This document shows positions 6,402-15,400 of a DNA stretch of 19,648 nt, one piece after another. The DNA lies in assembly GCA_964398195.1 (NCBI GenBank), contig CAYNLW010000022.1, positions 1-19,648 of the forward strand, given 5' to 3'. Both the position numbers and the translations under genes were made by a program. The notes under the pieces are model-generated. The model was not told the DNA's origin, did not search any database, and saw only the letters and a program-made list of their open reading frames with translations. This DNA comes from RFPI01 sp964398195. GTDB lineage: Bacteria; Pseudomonadota; Gammaproteobacteria; Burkholderiales; Methylophilaceae. Positions within the stretch are counted from its first letter, which is position 1. The number at the start of each line of letters is the position of its first letter.

Positions 6402-6423
6402 CCTTATCTGATATAAAACTAAC

Positions 6424-6436
6424 ACATATAATATGT
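6424..6436. promoter_or_regulatory. Candidate palindromic operator of the toxin-antitoxin operon
   Basis: ACATAT-A-ATATGT is a perfect 6+1+6 palindrome 23 bp upstream of the candidate -10 (6396-6401). A wider inverted repeat, TCTGAT (6407-6412) and ATCAGA (6455-6460), surrounds it. Such palindromes are typical sites for the helix-turn-helix antitoxin of the same operon. The region is very AT-rich, so chance is a real alternative. Confidence 0.4.
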
Positions 6437-6540
6437 AGATTATAGTATTAAATAATCAGATTTTGTGATGCGCAGTTAAATAATAGTGACGGCAAAAAAT
6501 TGCCAACTTTGTAGAGGCTAGAAGGTTTTGTAAAGCTTAT

Positions 6541-7446
6541 TTACTGACTTTGAACTGGCAAATCCGCTTTATGCAATAAGAATACGAATTGGTCGCCGGC
6601 GTCGACTTCTAGCCAGGTGAAAGGGGTGGTGGGGTAGGCGTTGATGAGGGCTTCGCGGTTGTGGCCGATTTCAACGACTAACAGGCCGTCGTCGTTTAGA
6701 AAATCTGCTGCTTGGCGTAATAGGGTGTGGGTATGATCTAAGCCATCGGCGCCGCTGCCGAGTGCGAGTTGAGGTTCGTTGCGATATTCTTCTGGAAGTT
6801 GTGCCATGGCTTGCGCATCAACATAGGGCGGGTTGCTGATGATTAAGTCATAGCGTTTGCCTTGTAAAGCGTTCAGCATATCCGATTGTATGGCCTGCAC
6901 TTGATGCTCAAGTTGATATTGTCGGATATTGATATTGGCTACTGCAATCGCGTCAGCTGAGATATCCACCACATCAATCTGCGCATCGGGGAAAGCGTAC
7001 GCCAACAAGATGCCTAGGCAACCGCTGCCAGTGCAAATATCTGCAGCGGATTGGATCAATTCAGGATATTCGATATACGGCGCTAGGCTATTTTCTAGTA
7101 GCTCAGCGATAAACGAGCGCGGCACGATGACGCGCTCATCGACATAAAACTTAAACCCTCTAAGCCATGCCTCACGCAGTAAATAAGCGGTTGGCACGCG
7201 CTCAGTAACACGGCGTTGAATCAGGTGTTGCAGATGTTTACCTTCCTCAGGCAGCACTCTAGCGTCAACAAATTGCTCCAGCATATCCAAAGGCAAATGC
7301 AGGCCGCTTAATACCAGCCAAACGCTTTCGTCATAGGCATTGCTAGTGCCATGACCAAAAAACACGCCAGACTGCTCGAATTGACTAACGCTGTAGCGTA
7401 TCCAATCACGCACGCTATGCAATACTTGGTAAGCCTGAGTCGCCAT
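6541..7446 (-). CDS. prmB: 50S ribosomal protein L3 glutamine methyltransferase
   Basis: PrmB methylates a glutamine side chain of ribosomal protein L3 using S-adenosylmethionine. The 301-residue product has the N-terminal helical substrate-binding region, VPRSFIAELLEN (108-119), the SAM-binding DICTGSGCLGILLAYAFPD (136-154) and the catalytic NPPY (205-208). The PNEYRHEPEL-like segment typical of PrmB is present as PEEYRNEPQLALGSGADGL. E. coli PrmB has 310 residues. The start chosen is the ATG at 7446, giving MATQAYQVLHSVRDWIRY two bases after the dapE stop. An in-frame upstream start at 7524 would add 26 residues that overlap dapE and have no family counterpart, so it is rejected. It is probably the last gene of a dapD-dapE-prmB operon. 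Confidence 0.94.
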   Translation of the reverse strand: MATQAYQVLHSVRDWIRYSVSQFEQSGVFFGHGTSNAYDESVWLVLSGLHLPLDMLEQFVDARVLPEEGKHLQHLIQRRVTERVPTAYLLREAWLRGFKFYVDERVIVPRSFIAELLENSLAPYIEYPELIQSAADICTGSGCLGILLAYAFPDAQIDVVDISADAIAVANINIRQYQLEHQVQAIQSDMLNALQGKRYDLIISNPPYVDAQAMAQLPEEYRNEPQLALGSGADGLDHTHTLLRQAADFLNDDGLLVVEIGHNREALINAYPTTPFTWLEVDAGDQFVFLLHKADLPVQSQ

Positions 7447-7448
7447 GT

Positions 7449-8576
7449 TTAAGCCAATAGCAATTTTTCTAGGGTGATACGATAGGTGTCTTTGAGCGGC
7501 TCGATATCTGCCACCGCAACACACTCATTCAGTTTGTGTATGGTGGCATTGAGCGGCCCAAACTCTATCACTTGGGGGCAGATGTCGGCGATAAAGCGGC
7601 CATCAGAAGTGCCGCCAGTGGTGGAAAGCTCAGGGGTTACGCCATAAGTGCTTTGTATGGCTTGTGAAATCGCCTCTACCAAGCTGCCTTTGGGGGTGAT
7701 ATAGGGTGGCGAATATTCCCACTCAATATGGTAGTCCAAAGCGTGTTTGTCTAAGATGGCCAGCACTCTTTGCTTCAGGCTTTGCTCTGTGCTGGCGGTA
7801 GAGAAACGGAAGTTAAATAAGATTTCCACTTCGCCCGGCACCACATTGGTCGCACCGGTGCCACCATTGATATTGGAAATTTGCCAAGAAGTCGGTGGGA
7901 AATATTCATTACCCTGATCCCACTCGGTCTCGACCAAATCTTTAATCGCTGGCGCCACTAGATGAATAGGATTTTTTACCAAGTGTGGATAGGCGATATG
8001 GCCTTGTATGCCTTTGACGATCAACTTGGCAGAGAGCGAACCACGGCGGCCGTTTTTAATCATATCGCCGACCACTTTGTTAGAGGTGGGCTCGCCTACG
8101 ATACAAAAATCAAATAACTCACCGCGTGCTTTTAACGCTTCGACCACTTTGACCGTGCCGTTCACTGCTACGCCTTCTTCATCAGAAGTAATCAATAAGC
8201 CTATAGAGCCAGTGTGATTAGGGTGAGCAGCGACAAAGTCCTCGATGGCAGTGATAAACGCAGCGCAAGAAGTTTTCATATCGGCCGCGCCACGGGCATA
8301 TAACATGCCGTCTTTGATGGTCGGAGTGAATGGTGCGCTATGCCATTTATCTACCGGCCCGGTGGGCACCACATCGGTGTGACCAGCAAACACCAATAAA
8401 GGACCGCTATTGCCTTTGCGGGCATAAAAATTATCCACATCACCGAAGCGCATACGCTCAATGCGAAAGCCTAGTTTTTCTAGGCGCGCGATCATCACCT
8501 CTTGGCAACCCTCGTCCTTAGGGGTGATGGACTGCCGAGATAATAGATCTATCGCTAAATTCAGCGTATCGCTCAT
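7449..8576 (-). CDS. dapE: Succinyl-diaminopimelate desuccinylase
   Basis: DapE hydrolyses N-succinyl-LL-diaminopimelate to LL-diaminopimelate and succinate in lysine and peptidoglycan-precursor synthesis. It is a dinuclear zinc enzyme of peptidase family M20, here 375 aa as usual. Visible metal and catalytic residues are H66 and D68 in FAGHTDVVP, D99 in ARGAADMKTS, E133 and E134 in SDEEG, and H347 in IHKLNE. The TGGTSDGRF segment near the C-terminus is also typical of DapE. The ATG lies three bases after the dapD stop, and prmB starts two bases after the dapE stop, so translation of the three genes is probably coupled. Confidence 0.97.
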   Translation of the reverse strand: MSDTLNLAIDLLSRQSITPKDEGCQEVMIARLEKLGFRIERMRFGDVDNFYARKGNSGPLLVFAGHTDVVPTGPVDKWHSAPFTPTIKDGMLYARGAADMKTSCAAFITAIEDFVAAHPNHTGSIGLLITSDEEGVAVNGTVKVVEALKARGELFDFCIVGEPTSNKVVGDMIKNGRRGSLSAKLIVKGIQGHIAYPHLVKNPIHLVAPAIKDLVETEWDQGNEYFPPTSWQISNINGGTGATNVVPGEVEILFNFRFSTASTEQSLKQRVLAILDKHALDYHIEWEYSPPYITPKGSLVEAISQAIQSTYGVTPELSTTGGTSDGRFIADICPQVIEFGPLNATIHKLNECVAVADIEPLKDTYRITLEKLLLA

Positions 8577-8579
8577 GAT

Positions 8580-9407
8580 TTACACGCCACGCAACAATTC
8601 GTTAATACCGACTTTGCCCAAGGTTTTTTCATCTACCTTTTTGACAATTACTGCGCAATATAAGCTGTAGCTGCCGTCTTTGGAGGGCAGGTTGCCTGAT
8701 ACCACAACTGAGCCAGCAGGCACGCGACCATAAGTGACGCTGCCAGTTTCGCGGTCATAGATTTTGGTCGATTGACCGATATATACGCCCATAGAAATCA
8801 CGCAGTTGTCTTCCACCACCACGCCTTCCACCACTTCGGAACGCGCGCCGATAAAGCAGTTGTCACCAATGATGGTCGGGCCAGCTTGCACAGGCTCTAA
8901 TACTCCACCAATGCCTACGCCGCCGGACAAGTGCACATTCTTACCAATCTGCGCACAGGAACCTACTGTGGCCCATGTATCTACCATCGTGCCTTCGCCT
9001 ACATAAGCGCCGATATTGACGTAGGAAGGCATTAATACAGCGTTTTTAGCGATATAAGAACCACGTCTTACCATGGCATTAGGCACCACGCGGAAGCCAG
9101 CGGCTTTGAATTGCTCGGCATCGTAATCGGCAAATTTGCTAGGTACTTTGTCGAAATATTGGGTATAGCCGCCGTCCATTAGCACATTGTCTTCTAGGCG
9201 GAAGGACAGTAATACGGCCTTTTTAATCCATTGATGGGTTTCCCATTGTTGGCTGTCGCCTATGCGGCTAGCCACACGTAATTTGCCGGCGTCCAAGTCG
9301 GCTAGTACACTGGCTACCGCTTGTTTTAATTCTGCGCTGGCGTTGCTGGGGTTGATGTCGGCACGACGTTCAAATGCCTGTTCGATAATGCTTTGTAATT
9401 GACTCAT
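8580..9407 (-). CDS. dapD: 2,3,4,5-tetrahydropyridine-2,6-dicarboxylate N-succinyltransferase
   Basis: DapD transfers succinyl from succinyl-CoA to tetrahydrodipicolinate, the branch-defining step of the succinylase lysine pathway. The 275-residue length matches E. coli DapD (274). An N-terminal helical domain (1-105) is followed by a left-handed beta-helix built of hexapeptide repeats, from about VRRGSYIAKNAVLMPSYVN to VVVEDNCVISMGVYIG. The conserved MVDTWATVGSCAQIGKNVHL and GGVLEPVQAGPTIIGDNC stretches and the C-terminal LPSKDGSYSLYCAVIVKKVD are present. GGAA stands eight bases before the ATG. It is the first gene of the dapD-dapE-prmB unit. A TAAAAT (9438-9443, minus strand) is a possible -10, without a clear -35. 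The co-presence of dapE confirms the succinylase route. Confidence 0.97.
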   Translation of the reverse strand: MSQLQSIIEQAFERRADINPSNASAELKQAVASVLADLDAGKLRVASRIGDSQQWETHQWIKKAVLLSFRLEDNVLMDGGYTQYFDKVPSKFADYDAEQFKAAGFRVVPNAMVRRGSYIAKNAVLMPSYVNIGAYVGEGTMVDTWATVGSCAQIGKNVHLSGGVGIGGVLEPVQAGPTIIGDNCFIGARSEVVEGVVVEDNCVISMGVYIGQSTKIYDRETGSVTYGRVPAGSVVVSGNLPSKDGSYSLYCAVIVKKVDEKTLGKVGINELLRGV

Positions 9408-9552
9408 AAATGCAGTTCCAAAAACGTAAAAGGTGTTATTTTACCTGTTTTATGTGGGGTTGACTTAGATATCCCGCACCGCTATCGCTGGTTAAGCTGG
9501 CAGGCTAGTTTTGCGCGGTTTTTTTTAACTTAGATGAAGCAGGGAATTCAAT

Positions 9553-10416
9553 CTAGCTAGCCGATTTTGCCTGTTGATATAAAGGCATCACGCTAGGAAG
9601 CAAGCGACGAATTTCTTGCGTACGGGTTTCATCGGAAGGGTGGGTGCTTAAGAATTGAGGCGGTTTAGCATTGCTTTGCTGTGCCATTTTTTCCCATAAG
9701 CTAATCGCTGCACTTGGGTCAAAGCCGGCTCTTGCAGACAATTCCAGCCCCATTCTGTCGGCTTCGGTTTCTTGTGTGCGCGAGTTAGGCAAAGCAAAAA
9801 ATAATTGGCTGCCCATCACAGCGGCTTGCATGCCCATATTGGCGCCCGCACGATTTTTACTGCCGCTCAACATGGCTGCAATCAATAACACACCGCCTTG
9901 TTGAACAGCGGCCAGCGACATGCGCTCACGACCATGTTCGCGCAGCGCGTGGCTGATTTCGTGGCCTAGCACGGCGGCTAATTCATCATCGCTAAGCATC
10001 AGCTTATCGATTAAGCCAGTAAACACCATAATCTTGCCACCCGGCATACAGTAGGCATTGACTTGCTCATTAGTCTCTACATTCACTTCCCATTTCCAAG
10101 CCTTGGCATCGGCGCGGAATACATCGCTTTGTGCAATCAAACGCTGTGAAATTCTGCGCACTCTTTGCAATACGGCTGGGTCGTTATTGAGCGTGTTTTT
10201 CTTTTCTGCGTTTTGCAAAGTTTGCACATACGAACGCAAAGACATGCTCTCGACTTGTTTTTCAGAAAACATCATCAGCTGTTTGCGTTGTATGCCCACC
10301 GTGCCTTGTTGGGTAGTGCTGGCGCAGCCCGCCAATAGGGCGAACAGGGCCAGCAGCGCAATGCGTTTAGCCGAAAAAAATTGAATGATGAATTGCTTTG
10401 CTATTCTTATATCCAT
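9553..10416 (-). CDS. M48-family metallopeptidase lipoprotein (LoiP/YcaL-like)
   Basis: This 287-residue protein starts with a lipoprotein signal peptide: a positive N-terminus, a hydrophobic stretch, and the lipobox LLAG|C31. After cleavage it should be a periplasm-facing lipoprotein, probably in the outer membrane. The M48 zinc site is intact: HEISH (H152, E153, H156) and E218 in the ETEAD helix. The mature domain resembles E. coli LoiP/YcaL, small peptidases linked to envelope quality control; the substrate is unknown. A start at 10440 (TTG) is in frame, but AAGGGG lies six bases before the ATG at 10416, which is chosen. The kup stop is 32 bases upstream on the same strand, so the two are probably cotranscribed. 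Confidence 0.92.
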   Translation of the reverse strand: MDIRIAKQFIIQFFSAKRIALLALFALLAGCASTTQQGTVGIQRKQLMMFSEKQVESMSLRSYVQTLQNAEKKNTLNNDPAVLQRVRRISQRLIAQSDVFRADAKAWKWEVNVETNEQVNAYCMPGGKIMVFTGLIDKLMLSDDELAAVLGHEISHALREHGRERMSLAAVQQGGVLLIAAMLSGSKNRAGANMGMQAAVMGSQLFFALPNSRTQETEADRMGLELSARAGFDPSAAISLWEKMAQQSNAKPPQFLSTHPSDETRTQEIRRLLPSVMPLYQQAKSAS

Positions 10417-10448
10417 GCTGATCCCCTTCAGGATGAACAAATTTATTT

Positions 10449-12335
10449 TTAGAAAGAAACTTGCGAACCTAGTTCCACCACGCGATTGGGCGGCAACTTA
10501 AATTGGTTGGTAATGGTTTCCGCCGAGCGGAATAGGCCGATAAATATCTTCTTGCGCCAATACGCCATGCTGTCGTCGTGTTGCGCGATCAAGATTTCTT
10601 TGCCGACAAAATAAGAAGTATCGCCCTCGTCCAGCAGCAAGCCTTGTGCAGCGCATAGCTTGAGGTCCTCAGGCAGATTAGGCTCGTCTTTAAAGCCATA
10701 GCGCACCGTGACGCGATAAAAGTCATACGGCAAGCTCTCCACGATGACCCGTTCTTCATTCGAGGTATGCGGGAAGTCGGTAAAGCGCGCAGTCAGAATC
10801 ACCACTTTTTCATGCAGCACTTTATTGTGTTTTAGATTATGCAACATGGAATGCGGCACCCCATCTGGGTTGGGCGTCATAAAGATGGCCGTGCCTGGTA
10901 CACGGGTGGGAGGATGGGCGCCTATGGCTTGAATAAAGGCATTGAGCTCCATCGATTCATTTTTTAAGTGGTCAAATAATTTGCTGCGACCGCTTTTCCA
11001 AGTCATCATCAGAGTGAAAATAAAGATACCCAACACCAGTGGCACCCAGCCGCCCTCTGGAATCTTCAGCACATTGGCGCCAAAGAAGGCAATGTCTATG
11101 GTCAGGAATAAACAAATCAGCGCGATGGTTCTGATTTTTCCCCAACCCCAAATCGAATGAAAAACGATGCCGGCCAATAAGGAGGTAATCACCATATCGC
11201 CGGTTACCGCAATGCCATAAGCCGCAGCGAGATTGCCTGAGGATTTAAAGGTCATCACCAATACCATCACCGCAATCATCAGTCCCCAATTCACGCGCGG
11301 CATATAAATCTGACCTTCTTCACTTTCCGAAGTGTGTTCCACATGCATACGCGGAATAAAGCCTAGCTGTAAGGCTTGGCGTGAAACGGAAAAAGCGCCG
11401 GTGATCACCGCTTGCGATGCAATCACGGCGGCCATGGTGGCTAATAAAATCAATGGGTATAACAGCCACTCAGGGGCTAATAGATAAAAAGGATTTTTGA
11501 TGGCATCGGGGTTGAGCAATAACAACGCGCCTTGGCCAAAGTAATTCAAAATCAAGGCGGGTAATACATAACCAAACCATGCCAAACGCACTGGCAAGCG
11601 GCCAAAATGCCCCATATCCGCATACAAGGCCTCTGCGCCGGTGACCGCCAGTACCACAGCACCTAGCGCCACAAAGGCTATCCAAGTGTTGTGTTGTAGG
11701 AATTGCAGCGCGTACAGCGGATTGAGCGCATTCAAAATGGCTGGGTGTTGCAAGATGCTGGTGATGCCCAGCGCGCCTAATGCGCCAAACCATAGCAACA
11801 TAATCGGGCCAAACAGATAACCCACCACCGCCGTGCCTTTGCTTTGCGCCCAAAACAAAATCAGCAATACCAGCAAGGTAATCGGAATAATCAGGGGGTG
11901 TAATACAGGCGCCGATAACTCTAGCCCCTCAATCGCCGAGAGCACCGAGATGGCCGGGGTAATCATGCCATCGGCATAGAACATACAGGCGCCCAATATG
12001 CCCAAAATAATCACCAGCTTTTTTAACTCTGGTTTTTTATTGGTATTTTGGCTGGCCAGCGAGACCAAGGCCATAATGCCGCCTTCGCCGCGATTATCGG
12101 CACGCATAATAAACGCCACATACTTGACCGACACCACCATAATCAGCGCCCACACTATCATGGATAAGATGCCAAAAATATTATCAGGGGTGAGGTGCAC
12201 CGGATGGGCGCCGGCGGAGAAGACTTCTTTGACGGTATAGAGCGGGCTTGTGCCAATATCGCCAAAAACCACTCCCAATGCGGCTAAGGTCAGGGCAGGG
12301 AGTTTTGTTTTGTTGACGGCGCCAGAATCGCTCAT
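10449..12335 (-). CDS. kup: Low-affinity K+ uptake protein Kup (KUP/HAK/KT family)
   Basis: Kup is an inner-membrane K+ transporter, proton-coupled in the E. coli prototype. The 628-residue product (622 in E. coli) has the signature GVVFGDIGTSPLYT at residues 21-34, about twelve membrane helices to roughly residue 450, including FYADGMITPAISVLSA and GAEALYADMGHFG, and a soluble C-terminal domain with VPGTAIFMT and LHEKVVILTARF. The start at 12335 gives MSDSGAVNK. A longer frame from a TTG at 12392 is rejected because that codon coincides with a -35 hexamer and the -10 lies inside the extension. It is divergent from hrpA and followed by an M48 peptidase gene. Confidence 0.96.
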   Translation of the reverse strand: MSDSGAVNKTKLPALTLAALGVVFGDIGTSPLYTVKEVFSAGAHPVHLTPDNIFGILSMIVWALIMVVSVKYVAFIMRADNRGEGGIMALVSLASQNTNKKPELKKLVIILGILGACMFYADGMITPAISVLSAIEGLELSAPVLHPLIIPITLLVLLILFWAQSKGTAVVGYLFGPIMLLWFGALGALGITSILQHPAILNALNPLYALQFLQHNTWIAFVALGAVVLAVTGAEALYADMGHFGRLPVRLAWFGYVLPALILNYFGQGALLLLNPDAIKNPFYLLAPEWLLYPLILLATMAAVIASQAVITGAFSVSRQALQLGFIPRMHVEHTSESEEGQIYMPRVNWGLMIAVMVLVMTFKSSGNLAAAYGIAVTGDMVITSLLAGIVFHSIWGWGKIRTIALICLFLTIDIAFFGANVLKIPEGGWVPLVLGIFIFTLMMTWKSGRSKLFDHLKNESMELNAFIQAIGAHPPTRVPGTAIFMTPNPDGVPHSMLHNLKHNKVLHEKVVILTARFTDFPHTSNEERVIVESLPYDFYRVTVRYGFKDEPNLPEDLKLCAAQGLLLDEGDTSYFVGKEILIAQHDDSMAYWRKKIFIGLFRSAETITNQFKLPPNRVVELGSQVSF

Positions 12336-12363
12336 ATCAAAATGCCAAAATTGGAAAGGCTGT

Positions 12364-12392
12364 ATTATCAAACAAGTTAATCGTCTCTCCAA
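12364..12392 (-). promoter_or_regulatory. Sigma-70-type promoter of kup
   Basis: On the minus strand TTGGAG (12387-12392, 4 of 6 matches to TTGACA) is followed after exactly 17 bases by GATAAT (12364-12369, 5 of 6 matches to TATAAT). The -10 ends 28 bases before the kup ATG at 12335. This arrangement decides the kup start. Confidence 0.6.
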
Positions 12393-12448
12393 GTACTAAA
12401 ACCATGCAGTCGGGCAAAAATTCATGATGATGAGCCTACTGCGCTGCG

Positions 12449-12457
12449 TGATAAAAT
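12449..12457 (+). promoter_or_regulatory. Candidate extended -10 element for hrpA
   Basis: TGATAAAAT fits an extended -10 (TGn plus TAAAAT). The same nonamer occurs before purT at 17655-17663. It overlaps the upstream in-frame ATG at 12456, so the hrpA start is more likely the ATG at 12498. No -35 match is seen. Confidence 0.4.
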
Positions 12458-12497
12458 GCCGGCTTTGCCAAGTCTAACCCCACGAGTACCCCCTGCA

Positions 12498-15400
12498 ATG
12501 TCTGATAGTCTGTTGTCGCAAGCCCAATTGCATGAAATTCTGCAGCAAACCATGCTGAGCGAGCGCCATGCCTTGCATAAGCAGTGGCGTGAAATGCAAG
12601 CGCAGCCGCCTTCGCAGGCTAAATTGAGCCATTGGCTTAAACGCTTGCGCCAGTCGCAACAGCGCTTTTTGCAACGTCAGCAACAACTGCCTAAAGCGAG
12701 TTTTCCAGAAGAACTGCCAGTCTCTGCGCGCAGACAAGAAATCGCTCAAGCGATACAACAGCACCAAGTGGTGATTGTGTGTGGCGAAACCGGGTCAGGT
12801 AAAACCACCCAGTTGCCCAAAATCTGCCTAGAACTAGGTCGTGGTGTGGCGGGCTTAATCGGCCATACCCAGCCGCGTCGTTTGGCTGCCCGTTCGGTAG
12901 CGACGCGTATCGCACAAGAGCTAGAGTCCAGTCTGGGCGAGCTGGTGGGTTATAAGGTGCGATTTAACGATAAGTTATCCGAGCGCAGCTATGTCAAGCT
13001 GATGACCGATGGCATTTTATTAGCAGAAACCCAGCACGATAGATTTCTCAATGCCTATGACACAATTATTATCGACGAGGCACATGAGCGCAGTCTGAAT
13101 ATCGATTTTTTACTAGGCTATCTCAGGCAGTTATTGCCCAAGCGCCCCGATCTTAAAGTAATCGTCACCTCTGCCACCATAGACGCCGAGCGATTCTCGC
13201 AGCATTTTAATCAGGCGCCAGTGATTGAAGTGTCGGGTCGCACATATCCAGTGGAAATCCGCTATCGTCCTTTGGGTAAGGCAGGCTTTATCGCCCAAGA
13301 AATCGAGGAGGATTTACTGGAAGATGACGATAGTCTGTATGGCATCAAACGGCGCGGTAAAACCGAGGCACGCTGGTTAGAAGAAGACGATGCCGAAGAA
13401 GCGATAGAAGAAGCGATTTTAGATGCCGCAGATGATTTATTGCGCCAAGGTGATGGCGATATCTTGGTGTTTTTGCCGGGCGAGCGCGAGATTCGCGATA
13501 CCGCCGAGCATCTGCGCAAATATCAAGGGCGCTCGGCTAAATTGCGACAGGTCGAGATTCTGCCTTTATTTGCCCGACTCTCCATAGAAGACCAACAAAA
13601 GATATTCCGCCCACACGGCCAGCGACGTATTGTATTGGCCACTAATGTGGCAGAAACATCGCTGACGGTGCCGGGCATTAAATATGTGATTGATACCGGA
13701 TTGGCGCGTATCAATCGCTATAGCAGTCGCGCCAAAGTGGAACAGTTGCAAATCGAAAAAATTAGCCAAGCCGCTGCGCGTCAACGTGCTGGCCGATGCG
13801 GGCGGGTATCCGAGGGGATATGCGTACGCTTATATAACGAGCAAGATTTCTTGCAGCGCCCAGCCTTTACCGACCCAGAGATTTTGCGTAGTTCATTAGC
13901 TGCGGTGGTGCTGCGTATGGCGGCATTAAATTTAGGCGAAGTCAGCGAGTTTCCCTTTATTGAGCCGCCCTCATCGCGCTTGATTGCCGATGGTTATCAG
14001 CTATTACAAGAGCTAGGCGCGGTCACCGAGCAGCGCCAAATTACCGAGCTAGGTAAACAACTGTCGCGCTTACCGCTAGACCCACGTTTGGGCAGAATGA
14101 TATTGGCAGGCCAGCAACATGGCGTGCTGCATGAGACATTAGTGATCGTCAGTGCGCTGAGCATACAAGATCCACGTGAGCGCCCTATGGATAAGCGCGA
14201 GGCGGCGGATCAAGCGCATAGCAAATTCGCCCATGAGCGTTCCGATTTTGTCAGTCTGCTGCAGCTATGGAATTTTTATGACCACGCTTGGCGCAACAAG
14301 CAATCCAACCGCGCCTTGCAAAATCTCTGTCATCAGCATTTTCTGTCCTATATACGCTTGCGTGAGTGGCGCGATTTATACAGCCAGTTGGCTGAAATTG
14401 TGCAAGAACTCAATCTCACCCTGAACCAACCCTGTGCCGATCTGAATCAGCATTACAGCGCCATTCATCGCGCTTTGCTGACCGGTATGCTGGGCAATAT
14501 AGGCTTTAAAGATGGCGAGGCAGAAAGCTACTTAGGGGCGCGTGGCATACGTTTTCATATTGCCCCCGGTTCTAGTTTGCGCAAATTACGCCCGAAGTGG
14601 GTGATGGCTGCCGAGTTAATTGAAACCAGTCGCTTATATGGTCGCTATGTGGCAGCCATAGACCCAGATTGGATAGAGCCGCTGGCTAAGCATCTGACGC
14701 AAAGCCATTACAGCGATCCCCGTTGGGATAGAAAAGCTGGCCAAGTGCAGGCATGGCAACGAGTTAGCTTATATGGCTTAACCATCGTGCCTAGAAGGCG
14801 CGTGCACTATGGGCCTATCAACAGCAGCGAAGCTCATGAGATTTTTATCCGTGAGGCCTTGGCCAATCGCGAGCTGGATACACGCGCCCCATTTTTTCAA
14901 TATAACCAGCAATTAATCGCCGAAGTTGAGGCGCTGGAACATAAAGCCAGACGGCAAGATGTGTTGGTCGATGAGCAGACCTTGGTGAATTTTTATCAGG
15001 CCATCGTGCCACAAGATATCGTTAATGCCGCTGGCTTTGAGCATTGGCGCAAACAAGCCGAACAAAGCCAGCCTAGATTGCTGTATCTGACCAAAGAACA
15101 CCTGATGCGCCATGGCGCAGCAGCGGTGACAGAACAGCAATTCCCTGAGCAGATGCAATTAAATGGTGTATCTGTGCCCTTGAAATATCGTTTTGAGCCT
15201 GGTCATCCACTCGATGGCGTAACCGCCAGCATTCCCTTGGCTATGTTGAATCAGTTAGATGTGCAGGCGACCGAGTGGTTGGTGCCCGGCATGATACGCG
15301 AGAAATTAGCCGCTTTGATTAAGTCCTTGCCCAAGACCATACGCCGTGTCTGCGCACCAGTGCCAGAATTTGTCACCAAATTCTTGTTGCAAGCCGATAC

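Noticed and set aside
6491..6504. GGCAA/TTGCC hairpin after prmB as a terminator
   Set aside because: Only five base pairs and no T-run after the stem in the leftward transcript. It may be incidental.
7447..7524. Longer prmB start at 7524 overlapping dapE
   Set aside because: The extra 26 residues are dapE sequence read in another frame. The ATG two bases after the dapE stop gives the expected length.
9519..9526. Run of eight T as a terminator
   Set aside because: Genes on both sides are read leftward. For that strand the run is A, and no stable GC stem precedes it.
10417..10440. TTG start for the M48 peptidase
   Set aside because: The AAGGGG ribosome binding site sits inside this extension, correctly spaced for the ATG at 10416.
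11470..11853. 127-codon open frame on the same strand inside kup
   Set aside because: Out-of-frame shadow within a clear membrane transporter, with no family resemblance. The same holds for other antisense frames in hrpA, trpS and dapD.
12336..12392. Longer kup start (TTG at 12392, 19 extra residues)
   Set aside because: The TTG is part of the -35 hexamer and the -10 lies inside the extension. The shorter start fits the family length.
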